DNA of 64,000 nt. It comes from Carpediemonas membranifera (taxonomy: Eukaryota; Fornicata). Positions 55,257 through 64,000 of this stretch are shown here, piece after piece. The DNA lies in contig JAHDYR010000006.1 in the NCBI GenBank assembly GCA_019828565.1, positions 124,001-188,000 of the forward strand, read 5' to 3'. Position numbers and translations under genes: made by a program. The notes below the pieces were generated by a model. The model was not told the origin of the DNA. It saw only the letters and a list, made by a program, of their open reading frames with translations, and did not search any database. The stretch's first letter is position 1; every line of letters starts with the position of its first letter.

Positions 55257-58200
55257 ATGGCCAGTGCTCGTGAAACGCCTGTCCTAAAGGCTCTTAGAGA
55301 GATCAAAGACTATACTGGTGCGTTTGACGACTTCCTCGATCGCATATCTGCGCTGTGCGTTGACCGTGACTCCGCCACGCAGCTTCTCACGATTTTGAGT
55401 GGAGAGAAGACAGTTGTGCAAGTAGAGACACCATCACTGAGCATTACCCTCACCATTGAGGCACTGGCTGGCGTTTTGAATAACATTCACCGCACAGACA
55501 CTGGGAGGCGCGATGGCGCTCTTAATGATCATGACGTACGCATTATTGCGGCCTCTGCAAGGCTGATCACAGCGCTCTGCCAGTATGACTTCGGATATGA
55601 GAAGATCAAGCAGCTCTGTGGCGAGTATTGCTTTGAAGCAGTCGTTCGAGCAGTCCTCCGCCCCCAGCCCGAGATTCCCCTCCCCATCAAGGCCGCCATT
55701 ATGGGTCTCGCCACCGTCCTGGCAGTAGAAGGCCGTTCCCGTGACCCTGCATCGCTTGCCCTTGACCTGCTGGACGTGGCCCGGCGTCAGTACACCGAGG
55801 TCGTCGAACGCGACGGCAACGTCGACTTCAACACAGCGCTGTGCGAGGCATTGACCACTTTCATACCTATCGCTACCCAGTCGGACAAGAAGCCGGACGC
55901 CCCCCGCCATGCCATGGCATACGTCGCCAGGTGTCTCGCCCGCCTCTCTTCAGTGCCAGCGTCGCCCGAGGCCCGGCTCAAATGGCTCACGCATGCGTGT
56001 CTGGCCCTAAGTACCGCGGTTGAGTGCCCCAAGGTCGAGGCTGCTGTACTCGGAGAGCTCACACGCGAGAGTCTGCGGGTGATGACGGTCGAGGCCGCCA
56101 GGGTCGCCCACGCATCCAGATCAGGCGCACAGCCCACCCAACAGGCCCTGTACTGCGTCCGTGCAATCGCACACCTCCTTGCCCTCCTCTCAGGCCGGGT
56201 CTCTGCCCGTCGTGGGCTCGACGCCGCCGTGGAGCTGTTCAACCTCTCCGTCTCGGGCACTGAGGTCGACGCCCTGCCCGCCCTCGTCGCATTTATAGAC
56301 ACGACCGTGGAGAAACCCGAGTCTCTCCGCTGGACGCCCAACATTGCCCCTCTCGCCGAGTCTGTGCTCAAGGTCGTCAAGTTCAGCATGACCCGCACCC
56401 CAAACGCCCACACATCCCTCTCCAGTGGCCCTCTCGCCCAGTCCAACCGCGAGAAACTTGTCGCCGCCCTCCAGTCGCCAGTTCTCTTCCCGATCGTCAG
56501 GGAAACCGTCACCGGGTTCGGGGGCTGGGTGCTGGGCCTCGACTCAGACATGGCCGGGGTCCGCCAGCTCTTCAGCACCCTCCGCGGGGACGAGGACACC
56601 AGCCCAGAGACCATGGCTCGGGTGTGGTCCATGGTCGTCGCCATACTTAGCTCCAGCAACAAGCGCAGGGGCCAGGCCGACCGTCTCCCCGCCCTGCCCG
56701 ACCTAGAGGCGCTGGCGATGGACTCCCTGGCACTGGCCCACCACAGGCTGACGGACCCCGACTACACACTGACTGCGGACCCCGTAGACGTCGCCCACCT
56801 CGCTGATGTGGCGGGCAGCGTGTATCTAGCAATCGCCCAGCTCCTCCACGCCGACCCCAGCCCAGCCCTGGCCCAGTTCGCCGTCAGTCGGCTGCCCACG
56901 GCGTTCCTCGGCCTCAGTGAGACGAGCGGCAGCACCACCCTCGCATACGGCACATACGCCCTGCTCGGCATGCTCGTGGCCCAGGACGCCGTGCCACTGG
57001 CCGACCTGCTCACCACCATTGAGGCCGTCCTCTACTGCCTCGGCGTCGGTCTCCACACCTCTCTGGCCGAGGTCCTGCCGACGATCTCCCAGGGCTTGAA
57101 GCGCGTGCTGGCCAACTCCACCGACGCCTTCGCCCTGTTCCCCGTGACGGCAGTGTTCAACTCCCTGACGGCGTACTTCTCCCTCGTCACGTCACTACCG
57201 CACGCCCCGGTCAGTGTCGTCAACGGCGTCCTCGGCGGGCTCATTGGCTTCCTGCACTACGCCTTTGGAGCCGCCCGCGCCGTTTCCCCGGTCCCCAATC
57301 TCTCCGTTGACCTCACAGCCCTCGTTGGCCAGGCTCTCAGCCCCGACGGCATGCCCGGGATCTCCCCTGTCATCGCAGCCCTCGTGCAGCTCTCCAAGGG
57401 TCCCGCCGGGCAGTGCCTGCTCGCTGCTGAGGCCATCACCCTCCTCATCCAGGCGGCTGGCACTCGGGCGGTGGCCGTGACTATCGCTGACGCCCTTCCC
57501 GTCCTCGTCGGGCGACTGGGCGATCTCGCGGTCATGACGCACGGGTCAGCCGAGGGTGCGGCCGACGCCCAGGCCGTGCTCGACATGCTCCACGTGCTGC
57601 AGACGATCATTGCATTCTCGGACCCCGACCTTGCCGTTGATTTGATCAAAAGCTCGAGGATTGTTGAGAAAATCTTCAGATCGTCAAGGCCTGGAGCCCC
57701 ATCCGTCTTCCACAAGCTCATTGGCGCTCTGCCCGTGGGTGCCCCGTCTGGCACCCTCGCGCACGTCGCGACACCCGCGGACTTCTACTACATCGCCCTG
57801 ACGCGGGTCGCCCAGCTTCTCTCGGCCATCGTCGCCCACCTTCGCTCCCCTGCCGAGCTCGCGGGTATGCTTGAGGCCTGCACCGCGATGATCACCCACC
57901 TTGCATGGGCCGACCTCCACTCGGGCTGCGACACCATCGCCGTGCAGCTCTCGACGGCTATGATGACCATCGCTTACTACTCTGTCGGCCACACCAAGGC
58001 CGGGGACATCAGAGCCGCTGTCGTGAGTCAGTACCCCACCGTCATCGCCCATTGCCTCGCCGCGTTGCCCGGCCAAGAGAACCAGGCGCCCATGGTCAAC
58101 CTCGTCGCGAAGTCGATCCGCGCACTTTATGCCTGTGTCGAATGGAACGTTTCCGAGGCACAGGTTCAGAAGCCTATGCCGCCCGTCGTCATGGAGGCGA

Positions 58201-58448
58201 CTAAGAACGCTCTTGCGCACTTTACAGTCCGCATTGACACGGAGCAGTTCACGCACGCGTGGGTCGACGTCATTGAGGCGGCTCTTATGGTTCTCTTCCT
58301 CTCCGGCGACGACTTCAAGGGCATGACCACCGTTGTGGGCCGGCTAACTGCCTGGTACGACTCTGTGTGTTCCTCGGACAGGGAGGCCTCTAAGTCGAGG
58401 CCGATGACTGTGCTGCACACGGTGCTGAACAGGGTCACGTCGGGATGA
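55257..58448 (+). CDS. Large helical orphan protein, 1063 residues
   Basis: One frame from the ATG at 55257 (an upstream TTG is ignored). The sequence is strongly alpha-helical, rich in Ala and Leu, with repeated helix pairs such as LLTILSGEKTVVQVETPSLS and VLNNIHRT..., LITALCQYDFGYEKIKQLCG, and MAYVARCLARLSSVPASPEARLKW. It looks like an Armadillo/HEAT-type solenoid, comparable in size and style to importin-, exportin- or adaptin-like proteins. I find no diagnostic motif, no membrane span that would be convincing and no coiled coil. Codon bias is strong and uniform. Function unknown. Confidence 0.75.
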   Translation: MASARETPVLKALREIKDYTGAFDDFLDRISALCVDRDSATQLLTILSGEKTVVQVETPSLSITLTIEALAGVLNNIHRTDTGRRDGALNDHDVRIIAASARLITALCQYDFGYEKIKQLCGEYCFEAVVRAVLRPQPEIPLPIKAAIMGLATVLAVEGRSRDPASLALDLLDVARRQYTEVVERDGNVDFNTALCEALTTFIPIATQSDKKPDAPRHAMAYVARCLARLSSVPASPEARLKWLTHACLALSTAVECPKVEAAVLGELTRESLRVMTVEAARVAHASRSGAQPTQQALYCVRAIAHLLALLSGRVSARRGLDAAVELFNLSVSGTEVDALPALVAFIDTTVEKPESLRWTPNIAPLAESVLKVVKFSMTRTPNAHTSLSSGPLAQSNREKLVAALQSPVLFPIVRETVTGFGGWVLGLDSDMAGVRQLFSTLRGDEDTSPETMARVWSMVVAILSSSNKRRGQADRLPALPDLEALAMDSLALAHHRLTDPDYTLTADPVDVAHLADVAGSVYLAIAQLLHADPSPALAQFAVSRLPTAFLGLSETSGSTTLAYGTYALLGMLVAQDAVPLADLLTTIEAVLYCLGVGLHTSLAEVLPTISQGLKRVLANSTDAFALFPVTAVFNSLTAYFSLVTSLPHAPVSVVNGVLGGLIGFLHYAFGAARAVSPVPNLSVDLTALVGQALSPDGMPGISPVIAALVQLSKGPAGQCLLAAEAITLLIQAAGTRAVAVTIADALPVLVGRLGDLAVMTHGSAEGAADAQAVLDMLHVLQTIIAFSDPDLAVDLIKSSRIVEKIFRSSRPGAPSVFHKLIGALPVGAPSGTLAHVATPADFYYIALTRVAQLLSAIVAHLRSPAELAGMLEACTAMITHLAWADLHSGCDTIAVQLSTAMMTIAYYSVGHTKAGDIRAAVVSQYPTVIAHCLAALPGQENQAPMVNLVAKSIRALYACVEWNVSEAQVQKPMPPVVMEATKNALAHFTVRIDTEQFTHAWVDVIEAALMVLFLSGDDFKGMTTVVGRLTAWYDSVCSSDREASKSRPMTVLHTVLNRVTSG

Positions 58449-58963
58449 GGCTGGATCAATAGGTTAAACGGACGGCTTTTGCTGGTTGGATTTACATTGA
58501 TCTCCAGGTGCCCTAATGCTCACTCATTGATGGGCAGAATCATGTCTGACTTAAGAAGAGAGCAGGGAGGCAGGGCATTGTTGCGAAGTATTAGACAGTT
58601 GACTGACCATCACCCCCTGAACCAATTTGCCAAAACCTGCACTCGACGACTGCAGAAAAGACGAAACCGGCATCGTGAATTGTTGGAGCAGAGAAAGACC
58701 GATTTTGTAGCGCTTTATGCATACAAGCACTGATGCATATCAGATGCGGCTGGCCGGGGCCATTTTTCTTCTTCTTCATCTTTATGGAATTGGTGGAGCT
58801 ACAGCGAGAACAACTGGGTGGCCCTCAACCCGACTAGCTATGTTAGTATGACCGCGACCAAGTACATCGCCTGGTAACCCACAGATGTACATAACTCCAC
58901 CGTAAACCGTAAACGCTCACCACCAAATGACCTGGCTGTAGAACACAGTGACAAGCAAACAAC
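58449..58963. other. Intergenic stretch with one small ORF
   Basis: About 515 bases between two plus-strand genes. It holds the doubtful small ORF listed separately. Otherwise nothing is seen except a short CTTCTTCTTCATCTTT pyrimidine run near 58767. Confidence 0.55.
58542..58733 (+). CDS. Small basic hypothetical protein (doubtful)
   Basis: 63 residues from the ATG at 58542 (another ATG at 58530). The sequence is Arg-rich and helical (SDLRREQGGRALLRSIRQL and TRRLQKRRNRHRELLEQRKT). Third-position bias is weaker than in neighbouring genes. A basic helical small protein is plausible, but chance cannot be excluded. No family is recognised. Confidence 0.3.
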   Translation: MSDLRREQGGRALLRSIRQLTDHHPLNQFAKTCTRRLQKRRNRHRELLEQRKTDFVALYAYKH

Positions 58964-59884
58964 ATGAAGGTTCTTGTTACTGGAGGCGCAGGCTTCATTG
59001 GGTCTCACGTTTGCGAGCATATGCTCCGGGATGGCCACACGGTGATCGTGTTCGACAACCTTTCTTCTGGGAAGCTGTCCAACATCGATGGCTTGTTCAA
59101 TCAGTATCCGATCTCGTTTATTAAGGGCGATATCACGTCTGAGACCGATCTTCAGCTCATTCCCGCTTGCGACGCCGTCGTGCACCTGGCGGCGGCGATC
59201 TCGGTCATCGAATCGATGTCTAACCCCCGCAAGTACGAGGAAACGAATGTTGAGGGTTCCCGCAAGGTCTACGAGTGGGCCAAGAGCCATGGGGTGACAA
59301 CCATCGTCTCTGCGTCGTCTGCGGCCGTCTACGGCGACGCACCGCCACCTCTCGACGAGTCGGCGGCCAACGGCGGCCTCTCCCCATACGCCCAGACGAA
59401 GTTCGAGATGGAGAAGGTGGGACGCCAGTTTGAGTCGTTGAAGTGCCACTACCTGCGCTTCTTCAACGTCTACGGCCCCCGGCAGGACCCGACGTCGCCC
59501 TACACTGGCGCCATCTCCATATTCATGGACAGATCGACCACTAACCGCGACATCACCGTCTTCGGCGACGGCGAGCAGACCCGCGACTTTGTCAGCGTCT
59601 CTGATGTTGCTGCGGCCATTAAGATGCTCATCACCACCCCCGACCTCGAAAGGCAGACCCTGAACGTCGGCACCAGCTCAACCATCAGCATCAATGAGCT
59701 GGTTGACGTCATTCTCGTACTCACAGGCTCGAAGAGCAAGGTGACCCACGGAGATGAGCGGGCCGGCGAGATCAAGCACTCGTGCGCCAACACGGACGCT
59801 ATCCGCCGACTTGGCTGGGCCCCGAATGTGGAGCTGCGGGATGGTCTGGGCGAGCTCGTGGAGTGGTTTGTGGGCCAGCAGTAA
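58964..59884 (+). CDS. NAD-dependent nucleotide-sugar epimerase (GalE/WbpP-like extended SDR)
   Basis: 306 residues. VTGGAGFIGSHVCEHML is the NAD-binding loop, VVHLAAAISV the adenine site, SASSAAVYGD the catalytic Ser region and SPYAQTKFEME the catalytic YxxxK. RFFNVYGPRQDP and DFVSVSDVAAAI are typical of UDP-glucose/UDP-N-acetylglucosamine 4-epimerases of the bacterial/archaeal short type. It likely interconverts UDP-glucose and UDP-galactose or their N-acetyl forms in the cytosol. Giardia-type cyst wall synthesis uses such an enzyme, but substrate cannot be read from sequence. The short length without insertions is closer to prokaryotic forms than to animal GALE. Confidence 0.9.
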   Translation: MKVLVTGGAGFIGSHVCEHMLRDGHTVIVFDNLSSGKLSNIDGLFNQYPISFIKGDITSETDLQLIPACDAVVHLAAAISVIESMSNPRKYEETNVEGSRKVYEWAKSHGVTTIVSASSAAVYGDAPPPLDESAANGGLSPYAQTKFEMEKVGRQFESLKCHYLRFFNVYGPRQDPTSPYTGAISIFMDRSTTNRDITVFGDGEQTRDFVSVSDVAAAIKMLITTPDLERQTLNVGTSSTISINELVDVILVLTGSKSKVTHGDERAGEIKHSCANTDAIRRLGWAPNVELRDGLGELVEWFVGQQ

Positions 59885-60033
59885 ACTGCCGCGACTGTCT
59901 CTTTGCTGTTTGTGGGGGGAAAGGGAATGGAGTAGAATATGGTTATGGCAGGCTCGGCACGTCATACAGCGCTGCAGATGCCCTGTTTGGACCCCTCCAT
60001 CCATTTCGCAGATTATGTCATCATGATTTCGGA

Positions 60034-61773
60034 ATGTCTCGGTCTCAGTCATGGGAAGCCCTTCGACGCGAAATAGACATCGGAATCCTGAAAATTACCG
60101 AGGAGACACTCCGCGAATCAGTCATTGATCTGTTGCGCCTCAATCTCATTCGGGGAAGGACAGTGTTCAGTCGTAAGATCCTCCACGAGCAGCTGCAGCA
60201 CCCAGATCTTACGAAGCTGTATGCATGCGCCATTGCGATCATCGATTCGAAGCTCCCTTGTGTGGGTGAGGTTCTCCTCCAGCTGATTGCAAACGCTCTC
60301 ATCGATGCCGTCTATCCACAAAAGAACCGCATCATTGCAGTCCGCCAGCTATCGGACCACGACACGGTCGAGCGTACGCTCATGCTACTCCACCGCTTAG
60401 CCCTCCACGGCGTCACCACCCACGCCCTGCTGCTTGACGTGGCACAGACGCTGCTGGAAGAAGGAGGCAGTTGGATCGGCGTGCTGTGTGACTTCTTGGC
60501 CACAGCAGCGCCGTACCTGGCCTCAGTGGCACTGGAAGATGAGGAGGAGGGCGAGTCTCTCTCTCTCTTTGACGCTCTCGTCGAGGCTGTTCAAGAGGTC
60601 GGGGCTGGAGACGACGGCGTGCTTCAAAGCAAGGTAGATATGGTCTCTTCGCTGCACCCAAAGCCTAGTTCAAGCTTAGAGGCCAAATACGACATCATCG
60701 CACGCTCTGTCGACCCGCATGGGGTCAGTCTGCCCGATCCGCAGTCAAGGTACCAGATGCCGGCACATCTCAAGAATGATTACCCAAATCTCAAGATGCA
60801 TCAGGATATTTATTCTGATTGGGCTGATCGAGCCCTCCCAGCCGTCCCAGAGGCCGAGGGGACGATTGTCGAGGACGCCGAACAGGTCCGGGAAGACGCA
60901 GCGAGAGCTCGGGCCGAAGAAGCGAGACTGGCGGTCGTCAAGCAGACGTGGATTGCTCTCAAGTCCTCGATCGCCAACGAGGGCGCCCATCATCTGACCA
61001 AGATCCTGGAGCAATCGGTGCGAGGCGGTATGGACCGGCGTTCAGTCATCAAGACGATGCTCGACACGATCGTCCTCGGCATACGGCAGGAGCGGCGGGC
61101 CGAGAGACACTTGGGGCAGACTTACCTCGAGTGGAGCAGAGCTAGTCTGCTCACCAGGCAGATTCTCAAAGAGTACTATGACTCATTTATTCATCAATTG
61201 ATTACAATGACTGAAGACGATCCCGAGCCCTTCCAGGAGGGTCAGGCGAGCCGTGTAGCCCGATTCTACGTCCAAATGACCGAGGAGCCCCCGGCCCTCC
61301 CTCTCGCGAGCGTTCTCGCCCCCCTCGATCACACCGTCGATGACTTCCTCGAGGATGGCCCCAGGAGGTTCTACAGGACATTCCTGGGCCAGCTCTGGGG
61401 TGCCCTGGCGGCTGGGTACGGGAGGGAGCTGGACGAGCTGCTCACGGTACTGTGGGAAGAGGGGAAGATCATGAAGCTGTTGCCCTGGCCTATTGACACC
61501 GACGACGCGCCATTCGTGCAGCTTGTTATGGTGCTCATCGAGGCTGAGGTCAAGGAGGTATATCCTGACGTTTTTGCCACTCTCGAAGCCGGATTGTTCG
61601 CAAAAATGAAGCAATCAATTGATTCACTCAAACCTGCGCCGGAGAGTGACGACGGGTACACGTATGATGAGACGTACGACAGCGGCGACGAGAGCCCTTC
61701 CCCCATGGCCAAGCGGGCGCCAGTGGGTGGCGGGGCGTTCCCTACTGGTTATGTGCACCCGTCACGGTTATGA
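60034..61773 (+). CDS. CWC22: Pre-mRNA splicing factor CWC22
   Basis: 579 residues from the ATG at 60034; the frame above runs into the previous gene. The N-terminal MIF4G domain has SWEALRREIDIGILKITEET, LLRLNLIRGRTVFSRKILHEQ, LYACAIAIIDSKLPCVGEVL and LLHRLALHGVTTHALLLDVAQ. These match CWC22 'W--LR--I-GLINKV', 'NLIRGRGLF', 'AAL-A-INSKLP-IG-LL' and 'VAHEI-AL'. A middle MA3-like region (about 310-480, VKQTWIALKSSIANEGAHHL) follows. The NDYPNLKMHQDIYSDW segment fits the linker before it. CWC22 joins the spliceosome, and in other eukaryotes loads eIF4A3 for exon junction complexes. The C-terminal Asp/Ser tail is short. Its presence agrees with active splicing of the mini-introns here. Confidence 0.85.
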   Translation: MSRSQSWEALRREIDIGILKITEETLRESVIDLLRLNLIRGRTVFSRKILHEQLQHPDLTKLYACAIAIIDSKLPCVGEVLLQLIANALIDAVYPQKNRIIAVRQLSDHDTVERTLMLLHRLALHGVTTHALLLDVAQTLLEEGGSWIGVLCDFLATAAPYLASVALEDEEEGESLSLFDALVEAVQEVGAGDDGVLQSKVDMVSSLHPKPSSSLEAKYDIIARSVDPHGVSLPDPQSRYQMPAHLKNDYPNLKMHQDIYSDWADRALPAVPEAEGTIVEDAEQVREDAARARAEEARLAVVKQTWIALKSSIANEGAHHLTKILEQSVRGGMDRRSVIKTMLDTIVLGIRQERRAERHLGQTYLEWSRASLLTRQILKEYYDSFIHQLITMTEDDPEPFQEGQASRVARFYVQMTEEPPALPLASVLAPLDHTVDDFLEDGPRRFYRTFLGQLWGALAAGYGRELDELLTVLWEEGKIMKLLPWPIDTDDAPFVQLVMVLIEAEVKEVYPDVFATLEAGLFAKMKQSIDSLKPAPESDDGYTYDETYDSGDESPSPMAKRAPVGGGAFPTGYVHPSRL

Positions 61774-61948
61774 GGTGCTGATGGTCTTATGTGTCTTATA
61801 TACTGATTCAAGTGGGGATGTCCACTTGTCACTGTTGTTCAGCTGGATTGTGGTTTAAACGGGGTTAGTCGACAAGAGAGGTTTAAAATGGGCACAAAGC
61901 GCGCCAAACTCACATAAAACACAATAACACCGCAGCAACCATCAGGAC

Positions 61949-63085
61949 TCATTCATCCACTGGCCGCGGGACTTCATACCCAGCTACCGCCAGCTCGTTC
62001 TGGTCCACTCCGCCGAGGAAGGCGAAGTTCATGTCCGGCTTGGCTGGTGCAGCCTGTCGTGGCTTTGGCCTGCTCTTTGGCCGTGGCCCGAGTCTGGTCT
62101 TCGATACAGCTCCGCCAGTCGTCATTGTACCCGGTTGACCCGAGACACGCGACCGACCCCGGCTTATTGGGCGGATTGCCGGAGTAACAGATGCCGGCAA
62201 CGGCTTTTCACTCCCTCCGCTGCTTTGACTGAGGCCTTGATCTCTGACCTGCTCGAGACGCCGCTTCATGTGCGCTAGCTTGTCCCTCGCCTCCTCAGCA
62301 GCCGACTCGGCCTCAGCCTGGCGTGACGCAGCCTTCTCAGCGGCAGCATAGGCGTCATCCCGTTCACTTTCAGCCTCCTCGGTGCGTCTAGCATACTCAG
62401 CGGCTGTCTCGAGGTTGGATTGGGCCTTCGCCTCTACCTCAGCAAGGTCGGCCTGAAGTCTGGCAATCTCCGCCTTGTCTGCGGCAGTCTCCTCCATCCC
62501 AGCCTTAACGTGCGCGTAAATCTGGTTCAACACTCTAGGGTCGACCTCCACGGTCTTGCCAGTGGCAATGGCGAGGTGCATCTCGCTGGCCCAGTCACCG
62601 CTCATGTCCCCAACAGGCAGGGAGACGGCTAACTGCCTCCCTGCATTGTCATGGACCTCCTCCGTCTGCGTGTGGGATGTACAGGAGACGTGCTTAAGCT
62701 CCTGCAGCTCGGCCTCGAGGGCTTCGAGTTTAGATGTCAGCCGGGCATTCTCTGCACTCTGTACCTGAAGGCGTGTGGCTAGCTGATCCTTGTCCCGCTT
62801 CGATCGGGCTTCGGCGCCTCTGAGAGAAAGGACTAATGTCTGGAGGTCTCGGATCTGCTCTTGGTAGCTCACAAGCTCCTCACTATGCTTGCATAGTACG
62901 CTCTTGAGCTCATTTTGACTATCCTCGTTGTGTTTTGCGACTTTTGCCCTGAGATTTTCGATCTCGGCGTCTTTGCTGACGAGTGCCTCATCCATTTCCT
63001 CGATTTCCTTGTCTTTGTGCCTTAATTCAACCAATAGTCTCTTGGCAAACGCATCTAAGCGCTTCACCTTCTCTCGTTCATCCAT
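61949..63085 (-). CDS. Coiled-coil protein with basic/Pro tail, unknown
   Basis: 378 residues from the ATG at 63085; the frame upstream to 63151 is not used. Two coiled coils (about 1-135 and 195-285) flank a short ordered segment (SGDWASEMHLAIATGKTVEVDPRVLNQIYAHV, split after 20 at TGKTV). SHTQTEEV after the first coil is another LC8-type QT motif. The tail is basic and Pro/Ser/Arg-rich (RPISRGRSRVSGQPG, RLGPRPKSRPKPRQAAP) and ends with FAFLGGVDQNELAVAGYEVP. A cytoskeletal or centrosomal scaffold is the most natural reading, without family evidence. Confidence 0.7.
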   Translation of the reverse strand: MDEREKVKRLDAFAKRLLVELRHKDKEIEEMDEALVSKDAEIENLRAKVAKHNEDSQNELKSVLCKHSEELVSYQEQIRDLQTLVLSLRGAEARSKRDKDQLATRLQVQSAENARLTSKLEALEAELQELKHVSCTSHTQTEEVHDNAGRQLAVSLPVGDMSGDWASEMHLAIATGKTVEVDPRVLNQIYAHVKAGMEETAADKAEIARLQADLAEVEAKAQSNLETAAEYARRTEEAESERDDAYAAAEKAASRQAEAESAAEEARDKLAHMKRRLEQVRDQGLSQSSGGSEKPLPASVTPAIRPISRGRSRVSGQPGTMTTGGAVSKTRLGPRPKSRPKPRQAAPAKPDMNFAFLGGVDQNELAVAGYEVPRPVDE

Positions 63086-63224
63086 ACCGTGATCAGGAGG
63101 ACGTCGGCAAAACTGCGCCGTCGTTGACACCACTACCGCCCACATCGGCATGGAGGCGCGCTACCAGCCGCCCCAACACCACACTATCAGACGCTAAACC
63201 TGTAATAATCTGTTTATCCGATTC

Positions 63225-64000
63225 TTAGACACTGACCTTCCAGAGCAAGGCACTGCCCTTCGCCATGCCGGCCGCCAGGAATACAGACTCCGGGCTATGC
63301 TGGCTCCAGCGCATGACCGCGCACGGGTTAGTATTGCCCCCAGCAGGCCAGTTGGGGACGACGGAGTTCCGCTTGACGTCGAACACTCGCATCCCGCCCC
63401 TCGTCTTGGAGTGGAGCGCGAGGAGATTCTTACCGGCCACCAGACCCCAGGCTAGGCCTGTGATCTCGTCCACCAGTGACCGTGAGATCGACCGGGTGGG
63501 TTTGACTGAGTCGCTCGGCCGGGACTTCGCCTTGAGTTTGTCCAGAACATCAGCGGCACGATATATGTTCACCACGCCGTCCTGGGCACCCACAGCAAGC
63601 CATCCGCCGTCGATCGACCACTTGACAATGGCTCTTCCGATGTTTCCCGAGTCACTGAACTGCACCCGACTCCTTCCAGACATGATGTCGACCAGGGCAA
63701 CCTTGCCGCCCTCCCCCGCAAGGGTAATGATGCCTGGGTAGTTTGGTACTGTTTCCATGTCTGAAACGGGGAAGGAGACGCGCAGGCTCTTCACCACGGC
63801 GTTGGACTTGTAGTTGACGATGTGGACCTGACTGTCGCCACCGTGGAAGGCCACACGGACCTCCCTCTCGCTGCCGTTGCCGTTGAGGATGATGAAGTGA
63901 CCGTGGTCAGCCAGGGCGCGGGTATCTCGACCTGTTCCCGTCTTGATCCCGGCGCGGCGGGTGACCTTGTTCGTCTCGAGGGAGTACTCGTAGTAATAGG
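63225..64000 (-). CDS. UTP18: UTP18-like U3 snoRNP WD40 protein (5' end outside the window)
   Basis: The frame is open from the window edge to the stop at 63225, about 257 residues of the C-terminal part. The ATG-like start inside (63854) is a GTG in an already open frame. WD40 blades include GWLAVGAQDGVVNIYRAADV, which matches UTP18 'yiAvGSdsGVVNVYd'. RGGMRVFDVKRNSVVPNWPAGG and the final VFLAAGMAKGSALLWKV match the UTP18 ending ('VRLVHLPSLTVFSNWPT...LAVGNDKGKVLLYRL'). UTP18 belongs to the UtpB module of the small-subunit processome in the nucleolus. The 5' part lies beyond base 64000. Confidence 0.8.
   Translation of the reverse strand, partial: YYYEYSLETNKVTRRAGIKTGTGRDTRALADHGHFIILNGNGSEREVRVAFHGGDSQVHIVNYKSNAVVKSLRVSFPVSDMETVPNYPGIITLAGEGGKVALVDIMSGRSRVQFSDSGNIGRAIVKWSIDGGWLAVGAQDGVVNIYRAADVLDKLKAKSRPSDSVKPTRSISRSLVDEITGLAWGLVAGKNLLALHSKTRGGMRVFDVKRNSVVPNWPAGGNTNPCAVMRWSQHSPESVFLAAGMAKGSALLWKVSV

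Noticed and set aside
1-64000. CRISPR array, insertion-sequence transposase, rRNA genes
   Set aside because: No regularly spaced repeats, no DDE transposase ORF and no rRNA-like sequence were seen.

Overview
The window is nuclear DNA of a compact, GC-rich protist genome. Genes are eukaryotic (Arp2/3 subunit, SNAREs, ESCRT-I, TFIIIB B'', CAK assembly factor MAT1, condensin SMC2, spliceosomal CWC22, PP2A-B56, nucleolar UTP18, an HP1-like protein). They lie on both strands with short gaps, and most are single uninterrupted ORFs. Tiny GT-AG introns (28, 29, 31 and 31 nt, plus 46 and 68 nt in eEF1B-gamma) are inferred in five genes, several with CAC(G/A)CAG-like or CTAAC-containing 3' ends. Short introns with a compressed branch point/3' splice site, bacterial-type urocanate hydratase, axoneme-like repeats and an RCC1-like gene family are compatible with a free-living metamonad (fornicate, Carpediemonas/Kipferlia-like). 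That placement is inference, not proof.

Layout. 1-5.3 kb: 3' end of an unknown gene, VPS23/TSG101, a coiled-coil protein with an LC8-type QT motif array, and an ATG13-like HORMA protein. 5.5-13.2 kb: a syntaxin-8-like Qc-SNARE, RCC1-like pseudogene copy 1, a coiled-coil (CEP131-like?) protein, an atlastin-like GTPase with two apparent frameshifts, and ARPC3. 13.4-25.8 kb: HP1-like protein, PMCA-type calcium pump, coiled-coil protein, Qa-syntaxin, MINDY-4-like deubiquitinase, MAT1, TAM41-like protein, an axonemal-repeat-like protein and a small acidic protein. 26-34 kb: a 1241-residue orphan, two disordered proteins, a Fanzor-like C-terminal fragment and phosphomannomutase. 34.6-44.9 kb: PP2A-B56, BDP1, a bacterial-like methyltransferase, a CIPK-like kinase, RCC1-like pseudogene copy 2, a POT1-like protein and PTRHD1. 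45-55.2 kb: SMC2, BLOC1S1, eEF1B-gamma, urocanate hydratase, an unknown protein and a frameshifted Fanzor-like gene. 55.2-64 kb: a 1063-residue orphan, a small ORF, a nucleotide-sugar epimerase, CWC22, a coiled-coil protein and UTP18 (cut by the window end).

The most interesting signals are: (1) two relics of a Fanzor/TnpB-like RNA-guided nuclease family, one nearly full length but broken by about three frameshifts (54.0-55.15 kb) and one reduced to its zinc ribbon and last RuvC motif (33.02-33.41 kb); (2) two RCC1-like pseudogenes 34 kb apart that share about 1.1 kb of near-identical DNA and then diverge sharply, each broken at different points; (3) the ultrashort introns; (4) a 45-bp exact repeat about 50 bp upstream of two unrelated start codons. 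The trafficking genes (ESCRT-I, Qa- and Qc-SNAREs, BLOC1S1, ATG13-like) point to a working endolysosomal/autophagy system but are not co-localised as an operon would be.
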